In this document: piece after piece, positions 44,351 through 53,229 of the stretch
Numbering within the stretch: position 1 is the stretch's first letter
Layout of the letters: each line of letters opens with the position of its first letter
Assembly (NCBI GenBank): GCA_020634115.1
Contig: JACKCH010000010.1
Location: forward strand, 62,001-126,000
Source of the DNA: Anaerolineaceae bacterium
Lineage (GTDB): Bacteria; Chloroflexota; Anaerolineae; Aggregatilineales; Phototrophicaceae
Length of the DNA: 64,000 bases
Reading direction: 5' to 3'
Translations under genes and position numbers: made by a program
The notes under the pieces: generated by a model
What the model was told of the DNA's origin: nothing
The model's database searches: none
Seen by the model: the letters and a program-made list of their open reading frames with translations, nothing else

Positions 44351-46141
44351 TTACTGCTTGACGTTCCAGGCGTCTATGTTCCACGTCCCGAAACTCGGAT
44401 ACGGGTCGAAACCTTCCACCGACGGGCCAGCGGCGTAAATGCTGTTGAAGGCATATAGCCACAGGTACGGTTGGTCGTCGTAGAAGATTTGCTGAACCTG
44501 ATGGGCCTTGGCGATGATGTCTTCCGGATCGCAGCCGGGGTTGTTGGCGATCTGGTCGGACAGGGTTTCAAATTCGGCGTTGTAGTAGGAACCGAAGTTG
44601 AACCCGGCGCTTTCGGTGCTGGCGATGTCGTTTTCCACACCGAAGAAGCTGCGCTGGTCAGGATTGAAGGGTAGCGAACCGCGCCACCCGGCAACCGCTG
44701 TGTCGTAAATCTGCGCGCCCAGGTTGTCATCGTACATGGTGTTGAAGTCCAGCGGACGTACGATCACATCCACACCGACCTCGGCAAACTGCGCCTGAAG
44801 CAGGACGGCGACATCATTTCGCACGTCACCGGGGTTAATCATGTCCAGCACAAATTCTGTGCCTTCGGCGGCATACATACAACCCTGGCAGGTACGCAGA
44901 CCGTCGCCACCGTCCACCAGCGGATCACCGGTAGAAACCCAACCGGCTTCGTCCAGCAAGCGGCGGGCTTCGGTCAGGTCAAACGGGCGGCGCTGAATTG
45001 CGGAGTCAAAGGTGAAGGCAGTCGGGATTGTCCCGGCGACCATCGCTACACCATTGCCATTCACCGGGCCGTTGAGGATGGCGTCAATGTCCACCGCATA
45101 CTGGAGCGCCTGGCGCACGCGCACGTCGCCCAGGATCGGGTGGTGTCCCTGGTCAATCACGTTACCATCCTCGTCCAGACCGTTTTGCGGATTATCCGGG
45201 TCGGCCAGGTTGAGGGAAACATAGTGCCACAGGCGTCCGGGCGCGGTGAAAACCTGGCCGGGGCCTTCTTGCAGCGTCGGCAGTACGGCGCTGTCCGGTT
45301 CGTTCATGTAGTTCACGTCGCCGGGTTGCGCCGCATTGAAGCGTTCCGCCATGACGTTGTAGTCCGGCACATCCAGGTAAACCAGACCCTGCGGAAGTAC
45401 ATATTCACCGTTGATCGGGTCGGCATAGTTCTGGTCGGCTTCCAGGTAGATCGCTGTACCAGCTTCGGTACGGGTGAACTTGAACGGGCCGCTGGTGATG
45501 GTCGGGGCAGTGTCAAAGGCATGACCAACCGGGATTGTCCAGTCGTAGTCCGCGCCCATGTCCGGCGTCCAACCATAGCCATGCGCCGGGAGCGCGACCA
45601 TACCGGCACTGTAGCGCAGGCCGTCACAGTTGGCGCTTTCATAGGTGAAGATAATCGTGTAAGGGTCATCTTCCGGCACTTCAGCGTTAATCAGATTCTG
45701 TTTGTTCTGTGCGAAGCTGCTGGAAACCTCTGCCGGGTCCATGTTTTGCAGTGCCAGCCAGAAAAACAGCACGTCGTAAGCGGTGATCGGCGTGCCATCG
45801 TTCCAGGTCATGTCGTCGCGCAGTTTGTAGGTGTAGGTCAGCAGGTCATCAGAAATCTGCAGATCAGTCGCCAGCGCAAACGGCACCCCCATCGCAAACC
45901 CCTGAGTCGCTGGGTCAATACCCATCACCACTGGATACAGCAGATTGTTAATATCCGCACAGTCCACACCGGAACAGCGTAGCGGCACCAGGGGATCAAT
46001 GTTGGCTGAACCGCGCTGGTTGCCCCAGACGACCGCACCGCCGCTTCCCGGCCCATTGTCCTGCGCCATGACGAGGCTCAGACCGGCCAGCAGAATGACC
46101 AGTACCAGACCCAGGCTGGCATAACGAACCAATTTACTCAT
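44351..46141 (-). CDS. ABC transporter substrate-binding protein, SBP family 5 (Opp/Dpp type)
   Basis: The 596-residue protein has a signal peptide with the cleavage region AGLSLVMAQD (about residues 19-28) and no lipobox Cys, so it may be released or held by another means. The family-5 signatures TYTYKLRDDMTWNDGTPITAYDV (shortened: KLRDDMTWNDGTPITA, about residues 108-123) and VRQALQYAVDIDAIL (about 345-359) are visible. Such proteins capture peptides, sugars or nickel outside the membrane and deliver them to the permease pair. It is the first gene of the ABC operon. Two Cys pairs (RCSGVDC near 40, RTCQGC near 420) could form disulfides. Confidence 0.93.
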   Translation of the reverse strand: MSKLVRYASLGLVLVILLAGLSLVMAQDNGPGSGGAVVWGNQRGSANIDPLVPLRCSGVDCADINNLLYPVVMGIDPATQGFAMGVPFALATDLQISDDLLTYTYKLRDDMTWNDGTPITAYDVLFFWLALQNMDPAEVSSSFAQNKQNLINAEVPEDDPYTIIFTYESANCDGLRYSAGMVALPAHGYGWTPDMGADYDWTIPVGHAFDTAPTITSGPFKFTRTEAGTAIYLEADQNYADPINGEYVLPQGLVYLDVPDYNVMAERFNAAQPGDVNYMNEPDSAVLPTLQEGPGQVFTAPGRLWHYVSLNLADPDNPQNGLDEDGNVIDQGHHPILGDVRVRQALQYAVDIDAILNGPVNGNGVAMVAGTIPTAFTFDSAIQRRPFDLTEARRLLDEAGWVSTGDPLVDGGDGLRTCQGCMYAAEGTEFVLDMINPGDVRNDVAVLLQAQFAEVGVDVIVRPLDFNTMYDDNLGAQIYDTAVAGWRGSLPFNPDQRSFFGVENDIASTESAGFNFGSYYNAEFETLSDQIANNPGCDPEDIIAKAHQVQQIFYDDQPYLWLYAFNSIYAAGPSVEGFDPYPSFGTWNIDAWNVKQ

Positions 46142-46425
46142 GTGCTAAACCCTCCATAAATAGGTGTCGGGGATTTGGTTAAGTGATTTTGTTTTTCATC
46201 TTTGGAGATAGATGCAGGCCACCCCGATTCCGGTTTGCTCTATCCCGTATCCGGTCATCAGTCCTGTTTGGGGAGGTCTGATGCGGTACACATATTCGAT
46301 TAAAGTACCCGGCGCAGAGAAGCAGGGTTTGATAGATGCGGGATGATTTGGAGGATGATTTCAGGGTGAGAGCGGGGGGAGCGAAATTGGATGGTACTGT
46401 AGAGCCGCCTGTATTTAAAAGAATC
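46142..46425. other. Gene-free stretch upstream of the ABC operon
   Basis: This is the leader and promoter region of the binding protein gene. No clear -35/-10 pair, riboswitch or operator dyad is visible; only a purine-rich block (GGTTTGGGGAGG-like) is notable. Confidence 0.4.
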
Positions 46426-46470
46426 GGGATAACGACTACAGCGCCCCCGAATTGGCAGAGTCGTTATCCC
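46426..46470 (-). repeat. Long perfect inverted repeat, possible terminator
   Basis: GGGATAACGACT (46426-46437) and AGTCGTTATCCC (46459-46470) are exact 12-base arms with a 21-base loop. On the minus strand it is followed by GATTCTTTT and lies about 85 bases after the flavin reductase stop, so it could end that transcript. Confidence 0.6.
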
Positions 46471-46553
46471 TCAATCTCACGATCGCGCCTCTCTAAATAG
46501 AGATCGCTGATCGCGCTATTTGTCCATATTACTTGCGGCGGGGAGGAGCGGTT

Positions 46554-47186
46554 TTATCCTCCTGGGGGGATTTCGGGGGGAAGTCGCGGCATATCGAAAA
46601 GATCATTCACCCGGCAGTAGGCGGCGCCGGTCAACCGGCCAATGGCTTCATAGGCCGTGAAATCAATATGATTACCTTCCCGCCAGACACGATCATCCAT
46701 TTCGATATAGACCACTGTCCCGATCACAATACTGCCGCCGCCCGGTTCATCGCTGATCGGGACGATCTGGTTCAGCTTACACTCGAAATGAATCGGGCTT
46801 TCGACCACATACGGCGCTTTGACCAATGTCCCCGGTGCGGGAGTCAATCCAGCGCGTTTGAACTCATCCACGTCTGCTGGGAGGTCAATGGCTGTGATAT
46901 TCATGGCCTCGGCCAGCGGTTCGGTCACGACATTGACGGTAAATTCGCCCGTCGCCCGGATGTTGGTGAGGGTATCTTTGGGCTTCCCGTCTACCAGTCG
47001 CACGCTGGTACAGAACAGCAGCGTGGGCGGCAGGGCGCAGACTGCTGTGAAAAAACTGAACGGTGCGAGATTATTTTCGCCCGCCTCGCTTACTGTGCTG
47101 ACCCAGGCGATGGGGCGTGGGACAACTGCCCCAGTGAGTAGTTTGTAGACTTCACGATGCGGAAGTTCTTCCGGTCTGATTTTCAC
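46554..47186 (-). CDS. Flavin reductase-like FMN-binding protein
   Basis: The GTG at 47186 is chosen because AAGGAG lies 8 bases upstream; in-frame ATGs at 47213 and 47228 have none. The 210-residue protein matches the flavin reductase/DIM6-NTAB fold: VVPRPIAWVSTVSEAG (about residues 21-36) forms the FMN phosphate site, NLAPFSFFTAV follows, and NVVTEPLAEAMN is typical of the long form. These enzymes bind FMN and reduce flavins or act as partners of monooxygenases. Substrate unknown. It lies alone upstream of the ABC operon. Confidence 0.88.
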   Translation of the reverse strand: MKIRPEELPHREVYKLLTGAVVPRPIAWVSTVSEAGENNLAPFSFFTAVCALPPTLLFCTSVRLVDGKPKDTLTNIRATGEFTVNVVTEPLAEAMNITAIDLPADVDEFKRAGLTPAPGTLVKAPYVVESPIHFECKLNQIVPISDEPGGGSIVIGTVVYIEMDDRVWREGNHIDFTAYEAIGRLTGAAYCRVNDLFDMPRLPPEIPPGG

Positions 47187-47273
47187 ACTTTTGTCTCCTT
47201 TATCGATACCCATGTGATGACAAAGCATGATTATAGCCAGGAGAAGCAGCAGAATCGAACCGGATGACGCCCT

Positions 47274-48053
47274 TTAATACCGTAGCGAAAGACACGTCAG
47301 TCCGCCATCCATTTTCTCAAATTCGCTCATTTCGAGCGCGATCACCTGTGTGTAGTGTTGGCTCGCCAGGGCCGCAACCGTTGCGAATCCTGCCGGGATG
47401 AGCAGCGCATCATTGACTGGCAAGACATCGGCGGCATAGGCTTCCTCGGCAGGCAAGGTGACAGTCTGGGCGAAGCTGAAGTCATGGTCGGTGTGCATGT
47501 GGGGAGAGCGCACCAGGAGACCCGGCGCGAGTTCGGTCACACCCGTTTTGAGGTGCAGCACGCCGCTGAATGCCACCATTTCGACCCGTAAATCAGGCTG
47601 GATAGTCCGCAGCGCCGTCGCCAACTGCTGGGCGCCGGCCAGATTGGTGCGCTCAGAAAGCCCGATCAGGACGCGATCCGCACAGAACAGCACATCACCA
47701 CCATCCAGTGTGGCTTCCTTGCCGGTCAGATAGATGCAATGCAGGTGCGATAGATTGATTGCGAGGGCGGTTTCCTCACCGCGCCGCGCTAACGCTCCTG
47801 GGCGTGAGATGAACGCCAGTTCACGAAATATCACCACCGGGTCCTCGACAAAGTGACCGTCCGGGAAACGCGCATCGGGCGGCAGCGTGATGATATCCAG
47901 CCCGCACTCGCGCAGCGCGTCCAGGTAAGCCGTGTATTGCTGCGCCATTTTCGTCAGATCAGGTACGCCAAGGTGCGTGCTGGTCGTGATTCCCTGGGCG
48001 GCAGTGACCGCCGGTTGGCGGGTGAGCGCACGGGTAAAGGGTGATACGATCAT
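47274..48053 (-). CDS. Dimethylargininase/arginine-deiminase-family hydrolase (DDAH-like)
   Basis: The 259-residue protein has the guanidine-modifying fold of DDAH: FPDGHFVEDPV (about residues 63-73) binds the substrate, TLDGGDVLF (about 114-122) and HLKTGVTEL (about 166-174; catalytic His) follow, and the nucleophile Cys sits in GGLTCLSLRY at the C-terminus. DDAH turns dimethylarginine into citrulline and dimethylamine; related enzymes use other guanidino compounds, so the exact substrate is uncertain. Its promoter faces that of the PadR gene across a 165-base gap. Confidence 0.92.
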   Translation of the reverse strand: MIVSPFTRALTRQPAVTAAQGITTSTHLGVPDLTKMAQQYTAYLDALRECGLDIITLPPDARFPDGHFVEDPVVIFRELAFISRPGALARRGEETALAINLSHLHCIYLTGKEATLDGGDVLFCADRVLIGLSERTNLAGAQQLATALRTIQPDLRVEMVAFSGVLHLKTGVTELAPGLLVRSPHMHTDHDFSFAQTVTLPAEEAYAADVLPVNDALLIPAGFATVAALASQHYTQVIALEMSEFEKMDGGLTCLSLRY

Positions 48054-48136
48054 GAGTCTGCCTTTCTATTCGGAGTGGTCAACGGTTCACCCCTGATTAT
48101 ACCCGCCTAGGATGCCGGAAAAATGTACCAGACGAC

Positions 48137-48165
48137 TTGACACTGCACTGGATTTATCATACTAT
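48137..48165 (+). promoter_or_regulatory. Promoter of the PadR operon
   Basis: TTGACA (48137-48142), a 17-base spacer and TACTAT (48160-48165) form a near-consensus housekeeping promoter. The start of transcription would be near 48172, inside a dyad. Confidence 0.75.
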
Positions 48166-48168
48166 ATC

Positions 48169-48187
48169 TGTAGTGGATATATCTACA
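48169..48187 (+). promoter_or_regulatory. Operator dyad overlapping the PadR promoter start
   Basis: TGTAG (48169-48173) and CTACA (48183-48187) are inverted across a 9-base AT-rich spacer. The dyad covers the expected transcription start, so PadR binding here would repress its own operon. Confidence 0.55.
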
Positions 48188-48218
48188 AGTGTTATACTTC
48201 CAGCCGAAAGGATACCTG

Positions 48219-48572
48219 ATGACCGCATCCCATCCGCATGATCTGTTGCCGTTGACTCCGGCAGTGTTTCACATCCTGCTGGCGCTGGCTGACGGCGAAA
48301 AGCACGGTTACAGCATTATGCAGGAGGTGGAGGAAATCAGCGCCGGGCAGGTGAAGATGGGACCAGGGACGCTGTATGGTTCGATCAAACGGATGCTGGC
48401 GGCAGGGCTGATTGAGGAAAGTGATGAACGTCCCGATCCGGTGCTGGATGACGAACGCCGCCGCTATTACCGCCTGACTGCGTTCGGAAAGCGGGTCGCC
48501 CGCGCCGAAGCGGATCGGCTGGCGGCGCTGGTACACACGGCGCAGCTCAAAAAACTGCTGGAGAGCCGGTGA
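48219..48572 (+). CDS. PadR-family transcriptional regulator
   Basis: The ATG at 48219 follows AAAGGA. The 117-residue protein has the PadR winged helix: FHILLALADGEKHGYSIMQEVEE (shortened: LLALADGEKHGYSIMQE, about residues 18-34), the wing segment GTLYGSIKRMLAAGLIEES, and RRRYYRLTAFGK. PadR proteins are mostly repressors released by a ligand. The C-terminal helix is short, as in the PadR-s1 subgroup. The gene overlaps the next by TGATG, so it is co-translated with two membrane proteins, and a dyad overlaps its own promoter; autoregulation is likely. Confidence 0.93.
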   Translation: MTASHPHDLLPLTPAVFHILLALADGEKHGYSIMQEVEEISAGQVKMGPGTLYGSIKRMLAAGLIEESDERPDPVLDDERRRYYRLTAFGKRVARAEADRLAALVHTAQLKKLLESR

Positions 48573-49762
48573 TGGACATCCAAAAACATAGCATTCGACT
48601 CTATCGCGCTCTGCTGTGTCTCTACCCGGCGGCACACCGCCGTGCATATGGCGACCTGATGACGCAGACTTTCCGTGATGGGCAGCGGGACGCCTGTCTA
48701 CAGGGCAGAATGGCGCTGGTCGGCTGGTGGTGGCGCACGGTGGGGGACATGATTAGGACTGTCCCTGCTGAACATCTGGCAGGACGAAAGGTGGGATTGA
48801 TGGACTCCGCACTGTTCAAAAATCATCCGGGGCGGGCTGCCAGCCTGCTGTTTCTGCTGCCCGGCATTTTTCTGAGTCTGTACTACTTCACCATGATTGA
48901 TACCGGCCAAAATGACGGTTATTTCATGGCGGCGCTGGCGGGCATCATCGGGTTCGCCCTGGGACGGCTGAAGATCATCCCACAGACACACCCCTGGGGA
49001 CATTTCGCCCTGGGGTTTGTCTTTGGCGCGGTGAGTTTCATGTTTTTTATCATCTGGTCGCCGGGGGCGAACTTAGGTATTCCGGCGTTACGCCAGTCCC
49101 CCTGGCCGGAAATCCGCCAGTGGGTGGCGATTGGGGTGAGTTTGCTCCTCATCGGGGGGATGGGGCGACTGGTACACGCGCCCTCACGCCGCCTGTACTG
49201 GATGGTCGCCGGGGTTTTGCTGGTCATCGGTGCGGTGGAGGCGGCGCTGTACCCCGGGTTGCAGATCACCTGGACATGGAGTAGCAGCGCAACGATCCTC
49301 AGCGTGGTTGTCCTCAGCCTGCGACTGGCACGGCGGGCCGGGATTCAGGCATTGCTGACTGTCCTGGTGGGATTCGGCATCATCCAGGTTATCAATCTGA
49401 TGGATATAACTGAAGCTAAGACCACCTTCGGGCAACTTTCACTTTTCCTGGCCTATCTGTTCCCCCTGGCGATCTGCCCGGCGTGGCTGCTGTTAGCACC
49501 TACCTGGAAGGGGAAAAAGCGGGGTGTGCTGCTTTCCTGGAGTGCTATGCTGGCTGGTCTGGTGGTGATACTCCCGATTCTGGATGGTGTGTTTGTACAA
49601 CACTACTTTCGGCATCCCATCATCGTGGTGCTGCCGAGTGCTTTTACCTCCGCGCCGTTGTTGATCGGTCTGTGGCTGGCCTTCACACTCTACGAACGCC
49701 AGTCCATGCAGCCCACCACTACCTCGGACTCACCATTGCACCCGGCCAGAATGAAGTCGTGA
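48572..49762 (+). CDS. PadR-linked polytopic membrane protein (copy 1)
   Basis: The start ATG 48572 overlaps the PadR stop (TGATG). The 396-residue protein opens with RALLCLYPAAHRRAYGDLM (about residues 10-28), which looks like the prefix segment found before ABC permeases of the ADOP/MacB type and PadR-linked membrane proteins. About nine helices follow, with Pro/Arg-rich short loops. It has no ATP-binding or other motif. The N-terminal 55-60 residues are almost identical in DNA to those of the next gene, while the rest differs. The role may be a membrane sensor or transporter controlled by PadR. Confidence 0.8.
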   Translation: MDIQKHSIRLYRALLCLYPAAHRRAYGDLMTQTFRDGQRDACLQGRMALVGWWWRTVGDMIRTVPAEHLAGRKVGLMDSALFKNHPGRAASLLFLLPGIFLSLYYFTMIDTGQNDGYFMAALAGIIGFALGRLKIIPQTHPWGHFALGFVFGAVSFMFFIIWSPGANLGIPALRQSPWPEIRQWVAIGVSLLLIGGMGRLVHAPSRRLYWMVAGVLLVIGAVEAALYPGLQITWTWSSSATILSVVVLSLRLARRAGIQALLTVLVGFGIIQVINLMDITEAKTTFGQLSLFLAYLFPLAICPAWLLLAPTWKGKKRGVLLSWSAMLAGLVVILPILDGVFVQHYFRHPIIVVLPSAFTSAPLLIGLWLAFTLYERQSMQPTTTSDSPLHPARMKS

Positions 49763-49766
49763 TTGC

Positions 49767-50819
49767 ATGATGACTCTTGGGGAGCGAGTCTATCGCGCTC
49801 TGCTGCGTCTCTACCCGACGGCGCACCACCGCGCGTATGGCGACCTGATGACGCAGACTTTCCGTGATGGGCAGCGGGACGCCCGTAACCAGGGCAGAAT
49901 GGCGCTGGTCGGCTGGTGGTGGCGGGCGCTGACCGATGCCGCCATGACGATTGTGATTGAACACCTGGAAGCACGAAAGAAGTATGACATGAGAAACCTG
50001 TTCGCCAAAACCAACGAACCCGGCACCTGGCCGGAGGCCTTCGCGGGGGCGGTTTCGTTTATTGTCTACGGCACTTTAGGCATTCTCTTCGCAGTGAATG
50101 TCGCCAACGGGATTATGCCGCGCCTCGGCCCACTGGGCTGGAGCTGGGGTGTGTGGATTGTGCTGATCGGCAATATCGCCACCGCAGTTGTTCTCGCTGT
50201 CGGCTGGATAAAGGGCTTCCCGCGCTGGTCGTATGCGGCCCTGCTGCCCCTGTGGTTTTATTCTGACTACCTGACCACTTTGCACATAGGCGGCCAACCA
50301 GCGCCCCTCACCGGTATCCGCGCCTGGCTGCCGGTGCTGATCGCGTTGGGCTACGCCCTGTTGCGGACGCGCTCGCTGCGTTCCTTATGGGTCTTTGTGA
50401 CCGGAATCTGGCAGGACTGGTCGCGACTGTCCTTTCTGCTCTACGGCTTTCTGGCGGTGGTGATTCCCCTCAGTGGGGACGAAACCCATAGCGCGGCCCG
50501 TGTTCCGCTAACCATCGTGGCGGTGGTGTTTATGACTATTGGTGCAGTGGCCTACGTCCGCGCTGAAAGCCCTGGTCAGCGTATCCTGGCACTGTTCGGG
50601 GGGATGATGGCGGGCAGTATCAGCATATTTCTGTTTGTTATGCCTTACTGGAACGGGCGTTATGAATCCTGGATGCAGAACCCGCAACCGACACTCGATA
50701 CCTTCAGTTTGGTTATGCAGGCGGCAAACGTGCTGATTGGCTTCGCGTTGATTCTGTTCTCGCCGGTTCTGATTGCCGGGATCAGGCGGGTCGTGACCCG
50801 GCACGATCTGCCTAATTGA
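49767..50819 (+). CDS. PadR-linked polytopic membrane protein (copy 2)
   Basis: The 350-residue protein begins 4 bases after copy 1 ends. Its opening, YRALLRLYPTAHHRAYGDLM, is the same prefix as in copy 1, and a run of about 50 bases (around 49845-49892) is identical to 48655-48702. After residue 75 the sequence diverges into eight to nine different helices. This mosaic shape suggests that the prefix was copied or gene-converted while the membrane part kept its own history. Function is unknown. It is the last gene of the PadR operon. Confidence 0.8.
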   Translation: MMTLGERVYRALLRLYPTAHHRAYGDLMTQTFRDGQRDARNQGRMALVGWWWRALTDAAMTIVIEHLEARKKYDMRNLFAKTNEPGTWPEAFAGAVSFIVYGTLGILFAVNVANGIMPRLGPLGWSWGVWIVLIGNIATAVVLAVGWIKGFPRWSYAALLPLWFYSDYLTTLHIGGQPAPLTGIRAWLPVLIALGYALLRTRSLRSLWVFVTGIWQDWSRLSFLLYGFLAVVIPLSGDETHSAARVPLTIVAVVFMTIGAVAYVRAESPGQRILALFGGMMAGSISIFLFVMPYWNGRYESWMQNPQPTLDTFSLVMQAANVLIGFALILFSPVLIAGIRRVVTRHDLPN

Positions 50820-50987
50820 CCGAATTGCGCTGTGACGCGGCTTTATTGGTATCGATTTGGGATAATTTGGGTTAATTTAGGTTGAATCGAGTTCTTTCGT
50901 AATCTGCTTTCCGCGTACCTGTTCCGGCGGAATTATGCTAGACTCGGCGGCACTGACATCAGCATGACCCAGAGGAGTGTCCGCACA

Positions 50988-51755
50988 ATGACCCCGAATC
51001 AACCCAATGATGAATCACAAAATCTCCCGCTTGCGAACGATGACCAACCCCCGCGCCGCAATATTCTCTTCCTGATTGTGGTGATCCTGGTCGGCGGTGT
51101 CGTGCCGCTGGTTGGGATTGCCTATTTTATTTTTGCTGTTTTTGGCAGCCTGGGGAATATTTCCGGCCTGAATACCGGTGTTTCGTTCGGCCTGGAAAGC
51201 CGTCCCATCTCCGGCAACCCGGGTCGGTTCGACCCCCTCTTGGCGCTGCCGGAAATCACCGCCTTCGCCGGAGAAAACGCCCAGTTGATCGCCTTCCATG
51301 CTTACTATGTGCGTTTGGATGGCACAATGGACATGAACGCGACCTACACCCCCGCGCCGCATGTGGAATACCGCTTTATAAACGAACTGCTGCCCCCGGA
51401 GGATGCCACACCACCGGCTGAAGAGACTGCCCCAACTTATGAGTTGGTCACGATTGAGGTCTACCACCCCGGCGAAGAGCGCGAAGCCACGCGAGTCGTG
51501 AACGGTGAAACCGAGACATATACCTACGGCAGTCAAGGCATGATCCGCATCCCGGAAGCACCTACCGAATCAGTGGATGCGGTTATCGCGCCGAAGCCGG
51601 AATGCGGCCTTTACCAACTGTGGGCGGTAGCCGTCACCCAGGGCGTCCCGCAGGATGGCGTCGCCATCATTGATTACACGGCGGATGGCTATACCTTCAC
51701 GTTTGGCGAGGATACGGTACTCACCTTCAACCTGGATTGCAGCCTGCGCGAGTGA
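50988..51755 (+). CDS. Membrane-anchored hypothetical protein (255 aa)
   Basis: The ATG at 50988 follows AGAGGAG; an earlier ATG at 50964 would add 8 residues but lies before it. A charged N-terminus of about 25 residues leads to one long hydrophobic helix (about 25-55), then an extracytoplasmic beta-rich domain of about 190 residues with acidic and Pro-rich loops (PPEDATPPAEETAPT near residue 140). Two Cys (PECGLYQ and the LDCSLRE tail) could form a disulfide. I do not recognise the family. It stands between the PadR operon and the esterase. Confidence 0.72.
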   Translation: MTPNQPNDESQNLPLANDDQPPRRNILFLIVVILVGGVVPLVGIAYFIFAVFGSLGNISGLNTGVSFGLESRPISGNPGRFDPLLALPEITAFAGENAQLIAFHAYYVRLDGTMDMNATYTPAPHVEYRFINELLPPEDATPPAEETAPTYELVTIEVYHPGEEREATRVVNGETETYTYGSQGMIRIPEAPTESVDAVIAPKPECGLYQLWAVAVTQGVPQDGVAIIDYTADGYTFTFGEDTVLTFNLDCSLRE

Positions 51756-51824
51756 TTTCCTGAACCTGGGCATTCTCATAACGGTACTATGAACAGAATC
51801 ACCCAACCTCATGAGGATGCCCTG

Positions 51825-52730
51825 ATGCCCAACCTGAATTGTCTCCTGTCTCTGCTTGTCCCACTGGCCGCGCTGCTGGCCTTCGCGCCGGTATCCGCCC
51901 AAGAGCCGGCGGGCACGCTCGACTATGCTGGCCTGAAGCGCACCTATACGCTGTATGTGCCGGAGGGAGTCGATTCCCAAAGCGATCCGCTGCCCTTGGT
52001 GATCGCGCTGCACCCGGCGGGGAGTAACGGGGCAGGCATGGCACGCATCACCGGGTTGAATACGCTGGCTGACCAGGAAGGTTTCCTGGTATTGTATCCC
52101 GATGGGCCAGGTGGCTACTGGGATTACGGCTGGAATACGCCGGAGTGGGACAGCGTGCCGGATGTGCGCGATGACCCCGGCTTTATCGCCGCGCTGCTGG
52201 ATACGGTGATGGCGGATTATCCAGTGGACGCGCAGCGCATCTATGCGCTCGGCTTTTCCAACGGGGGACGGATGGTTTATCGCCTGGCGTGTGAGATGAA
52301 TGGCCGGTTGGCCGCTGTTGCGGCGGTTTCCGGCACGCTGACCAGCGATGTGGCCGCTATTTGCCCGGAGGAAATCCAGGTTTCTATGCTGATGCTGCAC
52401 GGCACGGCTGACCGGGTGATCCCCTGGAACGGCAAACCACTGTACCTGGATGGTGAGCATGTCGGCGACACGTTCCCGGTACTGGACACATTGGACTTCT
52501 GGGTAGCGCGCAGCACCTGCCCGGATACAGCCGAACTAAGCCAACTGGACATCAGTGACCGGATCAGTATTCGACACGCCCGTTACAGCGGATGCATTGG
52601 AGAGAGCGGTGTGGATTTTTATGGCATGGTTGGCGGGGGGCATGAGTGGTTCACGTATCTGGGTTTCGATACCACCGCTGTGATCTGGGACTTCTTCACA
52701 GCGCATCCACTGGCAGATGATACGGAGTAA
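51825..52730 (+). CDS. Secreted PHB-depolymerase/LpqC-like esterase (single domain)
   Basis: ATG 51825 follows TGAGGAT and begins a signal peptide (to about residue 26, cleavage after VSAQ); an ATG at 51789 would extend it. The 301-residue protein has the LpqC/feruloyl-esterase-like fold: LVIALHPAGSNGAGMARITG (about 56-75) with the oxyanion loop, the nucleophile in GFSNGGRMV (Ser intact), the Asp loop HGTADRVIPWNG and the His in VGGGHEWF. Such enzymes cut ester bonds in polymers or glycans outside the cell. It is a paralogue of the double-domain protein at 56459 and all three catalytic residues are present. Confidence 0.88.
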   Translation: MPNLNCLLSLLVPLAALLAFAPVSAQEPAGTLDYAGLKRTYTLYVPEGVDSQSDPLPLVIALHPAGSNGAGMARITGLNTLADQEGFLVLYPDGPGGYWDYGWNTPEWDSVPDVRDDPGFIAALLDTVMADYPVDAQRIYALGFSNGGRMVYRLACEMNGRLAAVAAVSGTLTSDVAAICPEEIQVSMLMLHGTADRVIPWNGKPLYLDGEHVGDTFPVLDTLDFWVARSTCPDTAELSQLDISDRISIRHARYSGCIGESGVDFYGMVGGGHEWFTYLGFDTTAVIWDFFTAHPLADDTE

Positions 52731-52736
52731 CCGTAA

Positions 52737-52973
52737 TTATCCTGTGTATAGGGGTTCAGTGCCAACTATGAGGTATAGCCAGATACCTAAAAACACTATC
52801 ACCATACAAGCCAAAAAGATCGCCAGAAAATAGGCCAATCCGATTGGTACAGTGATCTTTTTATCTTGTGTGCGGCGGAAGAGAAGCATAGCCAGCGTGA
52901 GCAAGAAGGTAATAAAAACAACGGGCAAAGCACAATAGGCGACAGTTTGTAAAGCGGGATTGAAGAAGTTCAA
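52737..52973 (-). CDS. Small two-helix membrane protein (78 aa)
   Basis: The 78-residue protein has two clear membrane helices (residues 10-32 and 44-68) joined by a basic loop (RRTQDKK), so both ends are probably outside and the loop in the cytoplasm. The size, composition and clean frame support a real gene, but no relative is recognised. It lies opposite to the esterase with a few bases between them. Confidence 0.55.
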   Translation of the reverse strand: MNFFNPALQTVAYCALPVVFITFLLTLAMLLFRRTQDKKITVPIGLAYFLAIFLACMVIVFLGIWLYLIVGTEPLYTG

Positions 52974-53047
52974 GTATCACATCCTGCTGACTATGATAAC
53001 ATTCCTATTTTAGCATTTTGTAGTATGGGGATCACTGAAATTAGCTC

Positions 53048-53076
53048 TTGCCAAAGCAAAATAGCCGCGCTATAAT
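53048..53076 (+). promoter_or_regulatory. tRNA-Gly promoter
   Basis: TTGCCA (53048-53053), 17 bases, then TATAAT (53071-53076) is a close match to the consensus. The tRNA starts 12 bases after the -10 box. Confidence 0.7.
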
Positions 53077-53087
53077 TTTTTTACTTT

Positions 53088-53160
<73 letters not shown>

Positions 53161-53165
53161 AGAAG

Positions 53166-53194
53166 GCCCTCTGGTGGACAGCCAGGGGGCTTTT
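53166..53194 (+). terminator. tRNA-Gly terminator
   Basis: GCCCTCTGG (53166-53174) pairs with CCAGGGGGC (53182-53190; one G-U), followed by TTTT. It starts 7 bases after the tRNA. Confidence 0.8.
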
Positions 53195-53229
53195 GATTCC
53201 GGTTCCCATCTCAATGCCTTGCGTTCTCA

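Noticed and set aside
42125..46425. Riboswitch in front of the ABC importer operon
   Set aside because: The leader has no recognisable aptamer fold or anti-terminator arrangement.
51570..52460. 296-codon open frame opposite the single-domain esterase
   Set aside because: Shadow of the esterase, whose Ser/Asp/His motifs are complete on the plus strand.
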